A stretch of DNA of 64,000 nucleotides from Chromatiales bacterium 21-64-14 (GCA_002255365.1 NCBI01000004.1:1-64000), one strand, 5' to 3'; positions 17,158-27,768 are shown, numbered from the stretch's first letter. Notes: generated by a model from the sequence alone, not told the origin. Made by a program: numbers and translations.

Positions 17158-17249
17158 GCTGCTTCTGATGATCCCGCAAGTCCGGGATTCCTGCAGCGGC
17201 CCATGGTTGCCGCATTCCGTTTTACGCCGGTTTGTCCAAGGAGTCTGAC

Positions 17250-18323
17250 ATGTCGAGACGCCTATACCCGAGATTGGTCCATGTGGTTGCGCTGTGCGCA
17301 CTTTTGTTCGCAGGGGCGGCCGCGGCCGGCACGGTCACAGAGATCTCCGGCGCGGGGGCCACCTTCCCGTATCCGGTGTATTCCAAGTGGGCGGAGGCAT
17401 ACCGCGCCAAGACCGGAATCCGCATGAACTACCAGTCCATCGGTTCGGGAGGCGGGATCAAGCAGATCAAGGCGCGCACCGTTGATTTCGGCGCGTCCGA
17501 TGCCCCCATGAAGCCGGAGGAACTCGAGAAGTACGGTCTGCTCCAGTGGCCGCAGATCATGGGCGGCGTGGTGCCGGTGGTGAACCTGCCAGGCTTGCGG
17601 CCGGGCGAGGTCAAACTCCCGAACGAAGTGCTCGCCGATATCTTCATCGGTAAAATCAAACGCTGGAACGATCCGGCTATCCAGGCTGCCAACGCGGGCG
17701 TCAAATTACCTGACATGGCGATCACCGTGGTGCACCGGGCGGACGGTTCCGGCACCACCTTCATCTTCACCAACTATTTGTCCAAGGTCAGCGCGGCGTG
17801 GAAGGCCAAGGTTGGATTCGGCAAGGCGGTGTCCTGGCCCGCCGGCGTAGGGGCCAAGGGCAACGAAGGGGTTGCCTCCTACGTGCGGCGTATCAGAGGC
17901 GGCGTCGGCTACGTGGAGTACGCTTATGCGCTGCAGAACAAGATGGCCTACGTGCGGTTGCGCAACAAGGCAGGTCATTACGTTAGTCCGAGCAGCAAGA
18001 CTTTTCAGTCGGCGGCCGCGAATGCGGATTGGAAGGACGCCCCGGGTTACTATCTGATCCTGACGGATCAGCCGGGCGCCGACAGCTGGCCGATAACCGG
18101 CGCGAGCTTCATCCTGGTCTATAAGACCCAGGCGAAGCCGGAAATGGCCCGCGAGGTGCTGAAGTTCTACGACTGGGCCTACCATCACGGCACCCGGATG
18201 GCGGAGTCCCTGGACTATGTGCCGATGCCTGCGAGCGTGGTGCGCATGGTGGAGCAGACCTGGTCCAAGGAAATCAAGAGCGAGCAGGGCCACCCGGTCT
18301 GGACCGGCGCCGGGGCGAACTGA
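17250..18323 (+). CDS. pstS: Phosphate ABC transporter substrate-binding protein
   Basis: A 357-residue periplasmic protein with a signal peptide (MSRRLYPRLVHVVALCALL...). Phosphate-binding motifs are SGAGATFPYP, GSGGGIKQI, VDFGASDAPM and RADGSGTTFIF, all as in PstS. The ATG at 17250 has AAGGAG six bases upstream; a TTG at 17232 is less likely. It heads the pst operon directly below the Pho box. Confidence 0.95.
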   Translation: MSRRLYPRLVHVVALCALLFAGAAAAGTVTEISGAGATFPYPVYSKWAEAYRAKTGIRMNYQSIGSGGGIKQIKARTVDFGASDAPMKPEELEKYGLLQWPQIMGGVVPVVNLPGLRPGEVKLPNEVLADIFIGKIKRWNDPAIQAANAGVKLPDMAITVVHRADGSGTTFIFTNYLSKVSAAWKAKVGFGKAVSWPAGVGAKGNEGVASYVRRIRGGVGYVEYAYALQNKMAYVRLRNKAGHYVSPSSKTFQSAAANADWKDAPGYYLILTDQPGADSWPITGASFILVYKTQAKPEMAREVLKFYDWAYHHGTRMAESLDYVPMPASVVRMVEQTWSKEIKSEQGHPVWTGAGAN

Positions 18324-18373
18324 CCGGGCCCCGCTCTGGCCCTGTGTGCCGGAGCAGGATTGCGTTGCCGCAG

Positions 18374-18413
18374 GACGGAGGGGCCATGTACCATGGCTCC
18401 TCCGTCATTTTTT
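18374..18413 (+). terminator. Intrinsic terminator or attenuator between pstS and pstC
   Basis: Arms GACGGAG-GGG-CCATG and CATGG-CT-CCTCCGTC pair with small internal mismatches around a 3-base loop and are followed by ATTTTTT. Such a site between pstS and pstC is expected to leave more binding protein than permease, by partial termination. Confidence 0.82.
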
Positions 18414-18446
18414 CGCTGTCCAGTTAGACTTCCCAAAGGGGCCGAC

Positions 18447-19421
18447 GTGGATCGGCAAAGCACCGATACTGCACTGAACGTCGCGCCACGCCGCGGGCGG
18501 CTCGCCGATCGGGTGTTTGCCGGCACCACCCGCGTCTTTGCCATTCTGGTGATGCTGTCGGTGTTCGCGATCCTGGTCTCGCTCCTGATCGGCGCTGGGC
18601 CCGCGCTGCGCAAATTCGGGTTCGGCTTTCTGGTGAGCACGCAGTGGAACCCGGTCACCGAGCGCTTCGGCGCGCTGGTGCCGATCTTCGGCACCCTGGT
18701 GACGTCGTTTCTCGCCATGCTGGTGGCGATCCCGGTGAGCTTCGGCATCGCGTTGTTCATCACTGAGCTCGCCCCGTCCTGGCTCAAGCGCCCGGTGGGT
18801 ACGGCCATCGAACTGCTGGCGGCGATACCGAGCATTATCTATGGAATGTGGGGCCTGTTCGTGTTCGCACCTCTGTTTGCCGACCACGTCCAGCCGTGGG
18901 TCACCGACCATATCGGCGACTGGCCGCTGGTGGGCGTGTTGTTCCAGGGCCCGCCCATGGGGATCGGGATGTTCACCGCCGGGTTGATCCTCGGAATCAT
19001 GGTGATCCCGTTCATCGCCTCGGTAATGCGTGACGTCTTTGAAGTGGTGCCCCCGATGCTCAAGGAGTCCGCCTACGGGGTCGGCGCCACCACCTGGGAG
19101 GTGGTGCGCCACGTGGTGTTGCCTTACACCAAGGTCGGCGTCATCGGCGGCATCATGCTCGGTCTGGGCCGTGCCCTGGGCGAGACCATGGCGGTCACTT
19201 TCGTGATCGGCAACGCCCACCGGATCAGCCCGTCCCTGTTCATGCCCGGTTCGACGATCTCGTCCATACTTGCCAACGAATTTACCGAGGCCGATGGGAA
19301 GATGTATTCGTCCTCGCTGGTGGCGGTGGGCCTGATCCTGTTCGTGATCACCTTCGTGGTACTGGCCCTGGCCAAGCTCCTGCTGTTCCGGCTCACGGCC
19401 CGTGAAGGCCGGCGCGCCTGA
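18447..19421 (+). CDS. pstC: Phosphate ABC transporter permease PstC
   Basis: A 324-residue inner-membrane permease with six predicted helices. The [15 protein letters not shown] segment, the EAA-type loop ([20 protein letters not shown]) and the [17 protein letters not shown] motif identify PstC. A GTG at 18447 with AAAGGGG a few bases upstream is taken as start; in-frame ATGs at 18393 would place the start inside the terminator hairpin. It pairs with PstA to form the channel. Confidence 0.9.
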   Translation: MDRQSTDTALNVAPRRGRLADRVFAGTTRVFAILVMLSVFAILVSLLIGAGPALRKFGFGFLVSTQWNPVTERFGALVPIFGTLVTSFLAMLVAIPVSFGIALFITELAPSWLKRPVGTAIELLAAIPSIIYGMWGLFVFAPLFADHVQPWVTDHIGDWPLVGVLFQGPPMGIGMFTAGLILGIMVIPFIASVMRDVFEVVPPMLKESAYGVGATTWEVVRHVVLPYTKVGVIGGIMLGLGRALGETMAVTFVIGNAHRISPSLFMPGSTISSILANEFTEADGKMYSSSLVAVGLILFVITFVVLALAKLLLFRLTAREGRRA

Positions 19422-19431
19422 TGGGGATGCG

Positions 19432-20274
19432 ATGAACATCTATACCCGCAGACGGCTGGTAAACGTGTTCAACCTGGGGGCCTCAGTGCTCACCACCGCG
19501 TTCGGCCTGTTTTGGCTGACGTGGCTGCTGTGGACCCTGGTGAGCCACGGGTTGCAGTGGATCCACCCTAGCCTGTTCACCGAGAGCACCCCGCCCCCCG
19601 GCAGCGCCGGCGGTTTGGCGAACGCCATCATCGGCAGCGTGATGCTGACCGGTGCCGGCGTGGCCGTGGGCGCGCCGGTTGGGGTGCTGGCGGGGACCTA
19701 TCTGTCGGAATTCGGGCGCCGGTCGCGGATGGTGCCGGTGATCCGCTTCGTCAATGATATCCTGTTGAGCGCGCCGTCCATCATCATCGGGGTCTTTATC
19801 TACGAGGTGGCGGTGGTGACCATGGGGCACTTCTCGGGCTGGGCCGGAGCACTGGCGTTGGCCCTGATCGTGGTACCGGTGGTAGTGCGGACCACGGAGG
19901 ACATGCTGCGTCTGGTCCCCGACACCCTGCGGGAGGCCGCCGCCGCCCTCGGCGCGCCCCGCTGGCGGGTGGTGGTGGTGATCGTCTACCGGGCCTCCAT
20001 CGCTGGTATACTGACTGGCATCCTGCTGGCGGTTGCGCGCATCAGTGGCGAGACCGCGCCGCTGCTGTTCACGGCGCTGAACAACCAGTTCTGGACCACC
20101 AACATGAACCAACCGATGGCGAATTTGCCGGTGGTGATCTTCCAGTTCGCGATGAGTCCCTATGAAGACTGGCAGCATTTGGCTTGGGCCGGGGCACTGC
20201 TGATCACGTTCACGATCCTGGTTCTGAATATCATCGCCCGTGCGGTGCTCCATGGACGCAAGGCGGGACAGTGA
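19432..20274 (+). CDS. pstA: Phosphate ABC transporter permease PstA
   Basis: A 280-residue permease with six hydrophobic segments. The loop motif [20 protein letters not shown] and the downstream [13 protein letters not shown] stretch are typical of PstA. The start at 19432 follows the pstC stop by 10 bp and has GGGGA upstream. It ends 4 bp before pstB. Confidence 0.92.
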   Translation: MNIYTRRRLVNVFNLGASVLTTAFGLFWLTWLLWTLVSHGLQWIHPSLFTESTPPPGSAGGLANAIIGSVMLTGAGVAVGAPVGVLAGTYLSEFGRRSRMVPVIRFVNDILLSAPSIIIGVFIYEVAVVTMGHFSGWAGALALALIVVPVVVRTTEDMLRLVPDTLREAAAALGAPRWRVVVVIVYRASIAGILTGILLAVARISGETAPLLFTALNNQFWTTNMNQPMANLPVVIFQFAMSPYEDWQHLAWAGALLITFTILVLNIIARAVLHGRKAGQ

Positions 20275-20278
20275 ACCC

Positions 20279-21187
20279 ATGAACTCCGACAGCAGCCTGC
20301 CAATGGATGAACGCGCGGTCGGGGACCCCGCTGGGACGCCCGTCGCGGGCGTGACGCCACCCCGGCGTGATGTGCGCGTGGAGAAGGAGCGCCGGACCAT
20401 TCCGGAGCCGGCGCCGGAAGGGTTGGCAGATGCGCACATCAAGATCCGCGTCCAGGACCTGAACTTTCACTACGGAAAGTTCCAAGCGCTGGAGTCGATA
20501 CATCTGCAGGTCGCCGAGAAGCGGGTTACGGCCTTCATCGGCCCCTCGGGCTGTGGCAAGTCCACCTTGCTGCGGGCCTTCAACCGCATCTACGAGTTGT
20601 ATCCGGATCAGCGTGCCAGCGGAGAGATCCTGCTGGACGGCAATAATGTGCTCGATCCGCGGCAGGATTTGAATCTGTTGCGGGCCAAGGTCGGGATGGT
20701 GTTCCAGAAGCCCACCCCGTTCCCCATGTCGATCTATGACAATATCGCGTTCGGCGTGCGGTTGTACGAACGCCTGTCGCGCACCGAGATGGGTGAACGG
20801 GTGGAATGGGCGCTGCGCAAGGCGGCGTTGTGGAACGAAGTGAAGGACAAACTCAAGCAGACCGGGACACAGCTCTCCGGCGGTCAGCAGCAGCGTTTGT
20901 GCATCGCGCGGGCTATCGCGGTCAGGCCTGAGGTCCTGCTCCTCGATGAGCCCGCGTCGGCCCTGGACCCGATCTCCACCGCGCACATCGAGGAGCTGAT
21001 CGACGAGTTGAAGAGCGATTACACGATTGTAATCGTTACGCACAACATGCAGCAGGCGGCGCGGGTGTCCGACTATACCGCGTTCATGTACTTGGGTCGT
21101 CTGGTGGAGTTTGGCCAGACCGATATGATCTTCACCAACCCGGTCCGGAAAGAGACGGAAGACTACATCACGGGGCGCTACGGTTGA
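20279..21187 (+). CDS. pstB: Phosphate ABC transporter ATPase PstB
   Basis: A 302-residue ABC ATPase: Walker [10 protein letters not shown] at residues 88-96, Q-loop [11 protein letters not shown], signature LSGGQQQR and Walker [14 protein letters not shown]. The ATPase fold starts near residue 54, so there is an N-terminal extension of about 50 polar residues (rich in Pro, Arg, Glu) compared with the roughly 258-residue E. coli protein. The ATG at 20279 is 4 bp after the pstA stop; no later ATG precedes the ATPase domain, so the extension looks genuine. Confidence 0.93.
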   Translation: MNSDSSLPMDERAVGDPAGTPVAGVTPPRRDVRVEKERRTIPEPAPEGLADAHIKIRVQDLNFHYGKFQALESIHLQVAEKRVTAFIGPSGCGKSTLLRAFNRIYELYPDQRASGEILLDGNNVLDPRQDLNLLRAKVGMVFQKPTPFPMSIYDNIAFGVRLYERLSRTEMGERVEWALRKAALWNEVKDKLKQTGTQLSGGQQQRLCIARAIAVRPEVLLLDEPASALDPISTAHIEELIDELKSDYTIVIVTHNMQQAARVSDYTAFMYLGRLVEFGQTDMIFTNPVRKETEDYITGRYG

Positions 21188-21243
21188 TCCGCCGCGCACC
21201 CGCCCGTCACCTTGCCCGTGTCGTTTGATAATGGATGGCAGTC

Positions 21244-21975
21244 ATGGACAAGCTTGAGATCGGTCATCACATTTCCCAGCAGTTCAACGCGGAACTCGAG
21301 GACATCCGTCAGCGGGTATTGGCGATGGGCGGGCTGGTCGAGCAGCAGATCGACGACGCGCTCCGCGCCCTGGTGAATGTCGACAGCCAGCTCGCGGAGG
21401 TGGTGCTGCGGGGCGACTACAAGGTCAATGCCATGGAGGTGGCGATCGACGAGGAATGCACCCACATCATCGCGCGGCGCCAGCCCACCGCCACCGATCT
21501 GCGCCTGGTGATCGCGGTCATCAAGACTATCACGGATCTGGAACGCATTGGCGATGAGGCCGAGCGGATCGGCCGGATGGCCTTGCGCTTGGCGGAGGCC
21601 GGCAACGCCAATGCGCGCAAACACTTTACGCAAGTGGGTTACATGGGCGGGCGGGTGCAGAAGATGATGCACGAGGCATTGGATGCGTTTGCGCGCACGG
21701 ACCCCGAGGCGGCGGTCAATGTTTGGCGCGAGGATCAGCGGATCGACGAGGAGTACGAGTCGATCATGCGCCAGCTCATCACTTTCATGATGGAGGATCC
21801 GCGCTCGATCCCGGTGGCGTTGGATGTCATGTGGGCGGCGCGTGCCCTGGAGCGCATCGGGGACCGGGCGCGCAACATCTGCGAGTACGTCATCTATTTG
21901 GTGCGCGGCAAGGACGTGCGCCACACCAGTCTGGAGCAGATGGAGAAAGAAGCGCGCGAGCACCACGAGCCCTGA
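21244..21975 (+). CDS. phoU: Phosphate-specific transport regulator PhoU
   Basis: A 243-residue all-helical protein with two PhoU repeats, each with the metal-binding E(D)xxxD pattern (VEQQIDDAL; MEVAIDEECTHIIARRQPTATDLR; IGDEAERIG; ERIGDRARNICEYVIY). PhoU links PstSCAB to PhoR and represses the regulon when phosphate is high. The ATG at 21244 (MDKLEIGHHISQQFNAEL) matches the usual PhoU N-terminus; an ATG at 21235 adds three residues. It closes the pst operon and converges with modC. Confidence 0.93.
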   Translation: MDKLEIGHHISQQFNAELEDIRQRVLAMGGLVEQQIDDALRALVNVDSQLAEVVLRGDYKVNAMEVAIDEECTHIIARRQPTATDLRLVIAVIKTITDLERIGDEAERIGRMALRLAEAGNANARKHFTQVGYMGGRVQKMMHEALDAFARTDPEAAVNVWREDQRIDEEYESIMRQLITFMMEDPRSIPVALDVMWAARALERIGDRARNICEYVIYLVRGKDVRHTSLEQMEKEAREHHEP

Positions 21976-22001
21976 CGCGCGCGCGGTAGGCGCGTGTGCG
22001 T

Positions 22002-23084
22002 CTACATCAGGGCGACGCTCTTTACCTGGGCGTACACCGCTAGCCCTGGCCGCAGCCCGAGGGCATCGGCGGACTTGCGGGTGATCCGCGCGAGCAGCGC
22101 GGCACCCCCGGCATCCAACCGCACCATCACCTGGGCCGGCGGCTCCGGGGACAACTCCATTACCCGCGACGAAATGATATTCAGCACGCTGGTGTGGTGC
22201 GGGGCCTCCAGTGCGAGGCTCACGTCCCGGGCCAGGATGCGTACCCGCAGCGGGTGGCCCAGGGGCCGGTCCTGTTGGGCGATCGTGAGGCGCCCGCCCG
22301 CGAACGTCAGTTCCGTCAACCGATACTGCTGGTCGTGGGCCGCCACGGAGGCTTCCAGGACCGCGCCCGCCTGATCCCCGTGGGCGGTGGGCAGGTCCAG
22401 ACGCGCCAGCAGCTCGGTGAGCGGTCCGTTCGCGTAGACCCGTCCCGCCGCTATCAGTACCAAGTGGTGGGCGAGCCGTGCCACCTCTTCCAGGGAATGA
22501 CTCACATATAGCACCGGAACGGTGAGTTCGGTGTGCAGGCGTTCCAGGCAGTCCAGGATCTGGGTCTTGGCGGCCGGGTCCAGGGCCGCCAGGGGCTCGT
22601 CCATCAACAGCAACGCGGGGCCTGCGAGCACGGACCGGGCGATGGCGGCGCGTTGGCGTTCGCCGCCCGAGAGTTGGTGAGGATAGCGCTGGAGCAGGGG
22701 TCCGAGGCCGAACCAGTCCGCCGCCTGGGAGGGCGTGACGCGACGCGCGGCGGCGGGCGTGCGGTGCCAGCCGTAGCGCAGATTGCCCGCCACCGTATGG
22801 TGGGGGAATAGGGCGGTCTCCTGGAATACGAAGCCGACATCCCGGCGGTGGATGGGCACGCAGTGGCCGGTGTCGCTCTCCAGCCAACGGGCGCCGTTGA
22901 CGTGCACCGTTCCCGTCGCGTCGGACTCGAGCCCCGCGATCGCCCGCAGCAAGGTGCTCTTGCCCGCGCCGGAGGGTCCGTAGACCGCGGTGACGCCCCG
23001 GCCCGGACACTGGAACCGCGCCTCGAGCGGGAACCCGCCGCGGTTCAGGGTCAGCGCAATCCGTATCTCCGTGTCGCTCACCAT
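22002..23084 (-). CDS. modC: Molybdate ABC transporter ATPase ModC
   Basis: A 360-residue ATPase. Walker [10 protein letters not shown] (36-44), signature LSGGERQR, Walker [15 protein letters not shown], and a C-terminal Mop/TOBE domain ([17 protein letters not shown]) that binds molybdate. The start at 23084 overlaps the modB stop by 7 bp. ModC drives molybdate uptake with ModB; loss of the Mop domain would be expected in other ABC families, so its presence secures the call. The stop is 26 bp from the convergent phoU. Confidence 0.93.
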   Translation of the reverse strand: MVSDTEIRIALTLNRGGFPLEARFQCPGRGVTAVYGPSGAGKSTLLRAIAGLESDATGTVHVNGARWLESDTGHCVPIHRRDVGFVFQETALFPHHTVAGNLRYGWHRTPAAARRVTPSQAADWFGLGPLLQRYPHQLSGGERQRAAIARSVLAGPALLLMDEPLAALDPAAKTQILDCLERLHTELTVPVLYVSHSLEEVARLAHHLVLIAAGRVYANGPLTELLARLDLPTAHGDQAGAVLEASVAAHDQQYRLTELTFAGGRLTIAQQDRPLGHPLRVRILARDVSLALEAPHHTSVLNIISSRVMELSPEPPAQVMVRLDAGGAALLARITRKSADALGLRPGLAVYAQVKSVALM

Positions 23085-23761
23085 CCGCGTGCCTGCCAGC
23101 GCCGGTTCGCCCAGTACACGGTGAGCAGGGTCATAAAGGAGAACGCCACCATGCCGGCCGCCAGTACATGGGCCTGGGCGTACTCCAGGGCTTCCACATG
23201 GTCGTAGATGGCGATGGAGACCACTTGGGTGCGTCCCGGGATGTTGCCGCCGATCATCAGCACTACCCCGAATTCGCCCACGGTGTGCGCAAAGCCCAGG
23301 ACTGCGGCGGTGAGAAAGCCGCGCCGGGCGAGGGGCATCGCCACCGTGACGAACCGGTCCAGGGGGCCCGCCCGCAGGGTGGCGGCGGCCTCCAGTGGTC
23401 CCCGCCCGAGCCCTTCGAAGGCGTTCTGCAGGGGTTGCACGACGAACGGCAGCGAGTAGAGCACGGAGCCCACCACCAGTCCCGAAAAGCTGAACACCAG
23501 GGGTGACCCGGTGAGGCGGATCCAGGCCGCGCCGACCGGGCTATGGGGGCCCATGGCCAGGAGTAGGTAGAACCCGAGCACGGTCGGGGGCAGCACCAGG
23601 GGCAAGCCGACTACCGCCTCCACGGCGCTCTTTACCGGCGAGCGGGTGTGGGCCAACCACCAGGCGAGGGGGGTGCCCAGCAGGAGCAGAATCACCGTGG
23701 CGAGTCCCGCCAAGCGCAGGGTGATCCATACCGGGACGAGATCGGGCAGGGCCAGTGCCAT
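23078..23761 (-). CDS. modB: Molybdate ABC transporter permease ModB
   Basis: A 227-residue permease with about five membrane helices. The [16 protein letters not shown] segment and the EAA loop ([20 protein letters not shown]) followed by [20 protein letters not shown] are diagnostic of ModB. It is separated from modA by 350 bp, unusual in a mod operon, so it may have its own promoter. Confidence 0.93.
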   Translation of the reverse strand: MALALPDLVPVWITLRLAGLATVILLLLGTPLAWWLAHTRSPVKSAVEAVVGLPLVLPPTVLGFYLLLAMGPHSPVGAAWIRLTGSPLVFSFSGLVVGSVLYSLPFVVQPLQNAFEGLGRGPLEAAATLRAGPLDRFVTVAMPLARRGFLTAAVLGFAHTVGEFGVVLMIGGNIPGRTQVVSIAIYDHVEALEYAQAHVLAAGMVAFSFMTLLTVYWANRRWQARGW

Positions 23762-24112
23762 GGGAACTCCTCGGGAGTTTGTCCGGGTTATCGTAACGCC
23801 ATGGCGGTGACGGGAGATCAGTTCAACTTTTCGGTCTCTTCATCGTAGTGGAAGATTTTGGGACCTCCCCGTTCCCAAAATCGACTCGCCAATGCGACCA
23901 GCTTTTGGGCCTTGGCCGCCCAGCGTCCGTCGCCGCCACGGACCTCCTCGTTGGGACGCCCTCCGCGACGCCCCCCGCAACGGCTCGACGGCGTTTCGGA
24001 TGCGCTTGCGTATCGCCTCCGCGGCTGCGCCACTACGTCGATATGCCCGCACCCTACGCCCTCCGGGGACTCCCGCCTCGTGTTTCGCACTTCTCTGGCG
24101 GGCGGCGACGGG
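23762..24112 (-). other. Gap between modA and modB with hairpin and possible remnant ORF
   Basis: This 351-bp gap contains a hairpin with a perfect 10-bp stem, GATTTTGGGA (23854-23863) and TCCCAAAATC (23873-23882). A minus-strand frame (23818-24090, 90 residues) ends [20 protein letters not shown] and looks protein-like only in its last 40 residues, including WAAKAQKLVALASRFWER; upstream it is arginine-rich and unconvincing. It could be the tail of a decayed gene inserted into the mod operon. I do not recognise a family. Confidence 0.3.
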
Positions 24113-24928
24113 TCAGGGGAGCGGGTGTGCGGGTCGCGCCGTGGTGCTGCGACGCTCAGCGGTGTCGGGTAACCCGTATCCGTGGCGGAGGATAATCGCG
24201 CGCCCTGCGTCGCTTTGGAGATAGGCGAGAAACGCTCGCGGTGCGCGCCGGTGCGCGCCGTGGCGCAGCAGGACCGCTTGCTGGCGGATTGGCGGGTAGA
24301 GCGCCGCGGGCACTACCCACTTCGATCCCGTTGGGCGGGTGCGCGCGGGTGTCAGCTCGGATCCAGCGACAAAGCCCAAGGAGGCCGCGCCGCTGGCCAC
24401 GAACTGGAAGGTCTGCACGATATTCTCGCCGCGCACCAGCCGGGCTTGGAGGCGTTTCCAGAGGCCGAGGCGCCGCAGCACCTGCCGGGCGGCGGCACCA
24501 TAGGGTGCTGTGCGAGGGTCGGCGATGGCCAGATGCCGGAATGCCCCGTGGGCCAACACCCGGCCGTGGGGGTCCACCTCTTTCGGGTCGGCGCTCCAGA
24601 GTACCAGCCGGCCCAGTGCATAGGTGTAGCGGCTGCCTGCCACGGCGAGGCCTTGGGCTTCCAGCAAGCGCGGGCGTCGTGCATCCGCGGATAGGAACAC
24701 ATCGAAGGGCGCACCGTTGCGGATTTGGGCGTAGAGCTGGCCGGTGGAACCGAGGCTCAGGCGCACCGGTGCCCCGCCGGCGGCTTGGTAGGCTGCCGCC
24801 AGCGCATGGGCGGTGCCGATGAAGTTGGCCGCCACCGCCACCTGCACCGGCTGGGCTTGGACCGCGGCCGTGATGCCGAGGGCCGACAGCACCAGGAACC
24901 CGCGCCGCCAGGGGTTCAGGGGGCGCAT
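24113..24928 (-). CDS. modA: Molybdate ABC transporter substrate-binding protein ModA
   Basis: A 271-residue periplasmic protein with signal peptide ([15 protein letters not shown]). Oxyanion-binding features follow the ModA pattern: [41 protein letters not shown] (in two parts), [10 protein letters not shown] and [15 protein letters not shown]. The ATG at 24928 lies inside the argF 3' end (13-bp overlap), suggesting co-transcription with argF. The C-terminal tail ([14 protein letters not shown]) is longer than usual. Confidence 0.9.
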   Translation of the reverse strand: MRPLNPWRRGFLVLSALGITAAVQAQPVQVAVAANFIGTAHALAAAYQAAGGAPVRLSLGSTGQLYAQIRNGAPFDVFLSADARRPRLLEAQGLAVAGSRYTYALGRLVLWSADPKEVDPHGRVLAHGAFRHLAIADPRTAPYGAAARQVLRRLGLWKRLQARLVRGENIVQTFQFVASGAASLGFVAGSELTPARTRPTGSKWVVPAALYPPIRQQAVLLRHGAHRRAPRAFLAYLQSDAGRAIILRHGYGLPDTAERRSTTARPAHPLP

Positions 24929-25824
24929 AACAGGGCTTCGAGCAGAGCCTTCTGGGAATGGAGGCGGTTTTCCGCCTCGTCCCATACCACGCTTTGGGGC
25001 CCGTCAATCACCTCTGCTGCCACCTCTTCGCCGCGGTGCGCCGGTAGGCAGTGCATGAACACTGCGTCGGGGCGCGCTTGCGCCATCACCTCGGGGGTCA
25101 CCTGATAGGGCTCGAAGGCCCGCGCCCGTGCCATGTGCTCCTCTTCCTGGCCCATACTGGCCCAGACATCGGTGACCACCAGGTCCGCGCCCGCTGCCGC
25201 CGTGTGTGGGTCGCGTACCAGCTCGGCCCGATCGCCGGCCGCTGCGAGCACCTCCGGGTCGGGGTCGAAGCCCTCCGGACACGCCACCCGCAGGTGGAAG
25301 TCGAATTGCATCGCCGCGTGGAGATAGCTGTGGCACATATTATTGCCGTCGCCGATCCATGCCACGGTGCGTCCGTGGATCTCTCCGCGGTGCTCCAGGT
25401 AGGTCTGCATATCGGCCAATAGCTGACAGGGATGGAAGCGGTCGGTCAGCGCGTTGATCACCGGCACGCCGGAATACTCGGCGAAGCGCTGGACCTTGTC
25501 GTGCTCGTAGGTGCGGATCATGACGCAGTCCACCATGCGCGAGAGGACCCGCGCGGTGTCCTCCACCGGTTCACCGCGCCCGAGCTGGCTGTCCCGGGGA
25601 GACAGAAAGATCGCATGCCCGCCGAACTGGGTCATGGCCGCCTCGAAGGATACCCGGGTGCGGGTGGATGACTTCTCGAAGATCATGCCCAGCACGCGGT
25701 TCTTCAGGGGTTCATAGAGTTCGCCGCTGGCGTGCTGGACCTTTAGTTGCACCGCGCGGTGTAGCAGGTCCCGCAGTTCCTGCGGGGAGAAGTCCAGCAG
25801 GGTCAGAAAATGGCGTACGCCCAT
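24916..25824 (-). CDS. argF: Ornithine carbamoyltransferase
   Basis: A 302-residue anabolic OTCase converting ornithine and carbamoyl phosphate to citrulline. Carbamoyl-phosphate motif STRTR at 53-57, ornithine-side FHPCQ, and [12 protein letters not shown] with the catalytic Cys are present. It follows argD by 22 bp on the minus strand, forming an argDF unit; argE and argG lie elsewhere in the window. Confidence 0.95.
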   Translation of the reverse strand: MGVRHFLTLLDFSPQELRDLLHRAVQLKVQHASGELYEPLKNRVLGMIFEKSSTRTRVSFEAAMTQFGGHAIFLSPRDSQLGRGEPVEDTARVLSRMVDCVMIRTYEHDKVQRFAEYSGVPVINALTDRFHPCQLLADMQTYLEHRGEIHGRTVAWIGDGNNMCHSYLHAAMQFDFHLRVACPEGFDPDPEVLAAAGDRAELVRDPHTAAAGADLVVTDVWASMGQEEEHMARARAFEPYQVTPEVMAQARPDAVFMHCLPAHRGEEVAAEVIDGPQSVVWDEAENRLHSQKALLEALLCAP

Positions 25825-25846
25825 GGGCAGATCCTCCCGGGCCGAT

Positions 25847-27025
25847 TCAGGCGGCGGCGCAGAAGGCTTGAACCAGACCCGCGACCTCGGCCACGATCCG
25901 GTCCGCCTCGGCGTCGGTCAGTACCAGCGGTGGCAGCAGGCGGATCACCCGTTCCGTGGTGACGTTGATGAGCAATCCGCGTTCCAGGGCGCGGCGCACG
26001 AGATCACCGCAGGGACGGTCCAGCTCGATGCCGATCATCAGACCGCGGCCACGGATCGCCCGCACGCCGTCGGCGGGTGACAGTCCGCGTTGCAGGCCGG
26101 CGCGGATCCGGTCCCCCAGTTCTCGGGCCCGCGTCAACAGGTCCTGTTCGCCGATGGTGCGCAGCACCGCCAATGCCGCGCTGCACGCCAAGGGGTTACC
26201 GCCGAAGGTCGATGCGTGACTGCCCGGGCTGAACAAATGCGCCGCGGTCCCGCGCGCCAAACACGCGCCGATGGGCACGCCGTTGCCCAGACCCTTGGCG
26301 AGGGTGATCACGTCCGGTTGGATGCCGCTGTGTTGGAAGCCGAACCATGCGCCCGTGCGTCCGATGCCGGTCTGCACTTCGTCCAGCATCAACAGCCATC
26401 CGAATTCATCGCACAGTGCGCGCACCCGCGGAAGGTAGTCGTCGCTTGGAACCCGCACGCCGCCTTCGCCCTGGATCGGTTCCAGGAGCAGCGCCACGGC
26501 ATTCGGGCTGTTGGCGGCGATGGCGCGCAGCCCGTCGAGATCGTCGTAGGGGACCCGCAGGAAGCCCTGCACCAGGGGTTCGAAGCCAGCCTGTACCTTG
26601 CGGTTGCCGGTGGCGGCAAGGGTCGCGAGAGTGCGGCCATGGAAGCTGCCTTCCGCTACCACCACTGCCGGTTGCGCCACGTTGCGCTGATGCCCGTAGA
26701 GGCGCGCGAGCTTGATGGCCGCCTCGTTGGCCTCGGCGCCGGAGTTGCAGAAGAAGGCCGTTTCCATTCCGGACAGGCGCGTCAGCTCCGTCGCCAATTC
26801 CGCCTGCCGGGGAATGCCGTACAGGTTGGAGGTGTGGACGAGCGTGCCGGCCTGCTCACAGACGGCCCGGGTCACGGCCGGGTGGGCGTGGCCGAGACCG
26901 CACACCGCGATGCCGCTCACCGCGTCCAGATACGCCCGGCCGTCGCGGTCCCACAGGGTCGCGCCGGCGCCGCGTTCGAAACTCACCGGCAGCCGGGAAT
27001 AGGTGGACATCAGAGGATCAGTCAT
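25847..27025 (-). CDS. argD: Acetylornithine aminotransferase
   Basis: A 392-residue class III PLP aminotransferase. The PLP lysine is Lys244 in [14 protein letters not shown], with [12 protein letters not shown] (phosphate site) and [14 protein letters not shown]. It fits ArgD, which transfers the amino group to N-acetylglutamate semialdehyde, and sits directly upstream of argF. Three in-frame ATGs exist (27034, 27025, 27010); none has a strong ribosome site. 27025 is a compromise. Confidence 0.92.
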   Translation of the reverse strand: MTDPLMSTYSRLPVSFERGAGATLWDRDGRAYLDAVSGIAVCGLGHAHPAVTRAVCEQAGTLVHTSNLYGIPRQAELATELTRLSGMETAFFCNSGAEANEAAIKLARLYGHQRNVAQPAVVVAEGSFHGRTLATLAATGNRKVQAGFEPLVQGFLRVPYDDLDGLRAIAANSPNAVALLLEPIQGEGGVRVPSDDYLPRVRALCDEFGWLLMLDEVQTGIGRTGAWFGFQHSGIQPDVITLAKGLGNGVPIGACLARGTAAHLFSPGSHASTFGGNPLACSAALAVLRTIGEQDLLTRARELGDRIRAGLQRGLSPADGVRAIRGRGLMIGIELDRPCGDLVRRALERGLLINVTTERVIRLLPPLVLTDAEADRIVAEVAGLVQAFCAAA

Positions 27026-27160
27026 GTGCGGCACCCGGTCGCGGGAAGTAAAGTCTGCGGCGGACCGGGCTCCGGCCCGCCGCAGCAGCGAAAACAGAAG
27101 ATTTTAGCCGGAACGCGGCCGGTCGGCAAACTGTGAGCGGACCCCGGGGCCCGGGAAAGA

Positions 27161-27188
27161 CGAAACCCGGCGTGGGAGCCGGGTTTCG
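27161..27188 (-). terminator. Strong hairpin terminator of the PuuD-like gene
   Basis: A perfect 11-bp stem CGAAACCCGGC / GCCGGGTTTCG with a 6-base loop lies 26 bp past the stop of the membrane-protein gene at 27214. On the minus strand it is followed by TCTTTC, a modest T-rich tail. It separates that gene from argD. Confidence 0.75.
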
Positions 27189-27213
27189 TAGCGACGACGC
27201 GAATCGGTCCCGC

Positions 27214-27723
27214 TCAGAATGGCAGGCCGTGGGCGGCCGCTCCCATGAACAGCAACAGGGGAATGGAGAGCATCGTATTGGTGCGCGACGCCAGCGCCGC
27301 CACTCGCTTGCCGCGCGCCTTCTCCGCGTCGGTGGCGGGGACCATGCCCAGAAGTTTCTTCTGGTTGGGCCAGATCAGTACCCACACGTTGAACAGCATG
27401 ATGCTGCCCAGCCAGGCGCCGGTGCCGATAGTGGTCAGGTAAAGGTTGTGCTGGCCGACGCCGAGCGCGAACGCGCCGCCCAGTTGGCCGTTCTTCCACA
27501 GGTAGGCGGCGCCCGAGAGCCACGTCACCACTGCGGCCCAACGGAACCACAGCAAGGCGAGGGGCGCGATGTATTTGCTGATGGCGGCGGGTCCTGGTCC
27601 GTCCTTGTCGGCGGTGGCCTTGGCCACCGCCGGGGTCTGGACGAAGTTGAAATAGTACAGCAGCCCGATCCATGTGATCCCGGCCATAAAATGGAGCCAA
27701 CGGTCGAGTGGTAGAAAGTCCAT
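27214..27723 (-). CDS. Urate hydroxylase PuuD-like (urate oxidase N-terminal domain) membrane protein
   Basis: A 169-residue inner-membrane protein with four hydrophobic segments. The N-terminus RWLHFMAGITWIGLLYYFNF, then WFRWAAVVTWLSGAAYL and a C-terminal FNVWVLIWPNQKKLLG stretch match the membrane domain found at the start of PuuD-type urate oxidases. The cytochrome c domain of full PuuD is absent, so urate oxidation cannot be assumed; such stand-alone domains are common and of unknown role. The ATG at 27723 has GGGGAGA upstream. A 31-residue membrane peptide gene lies 45 bp upstream. Confidence 0.75.
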   Translation of the reverse strand: MDFLPLDRWLHFMAGITWIGLLYYFNFVQTPAVAKATADKDGPGPAAISKYIAPLALLWFRWAAVVTWLSGAAYLWKNGQLGGAFALGVGQHNLYLTTIGTGAWLGSIMLFNVWVLIWPNQKKLLGMVPATDAEKARGKRVAALASRTNTMLSIPLLLFMGAAAHGLPF

Positions 27724-27768
27724 GGTTTTTATCTCCCCAACTGAATGAATTGGAATCCGAGCCGGCAC

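Noticed and set aside
19483..20442. Minus-strand ORF opposite pstA and pstB
   Set aside because: Antisense to conserved permease and ATPase genes; His/Gln/Arg-rich composition typical of a shadow frame.
21974..22000. GC hairpin between convergent phoU and modC as a terminator
   Set aside because: Arms GACGCGCGC and GCGCG..GCGTC pair only partly and there is no T tail; not strong enough to list.
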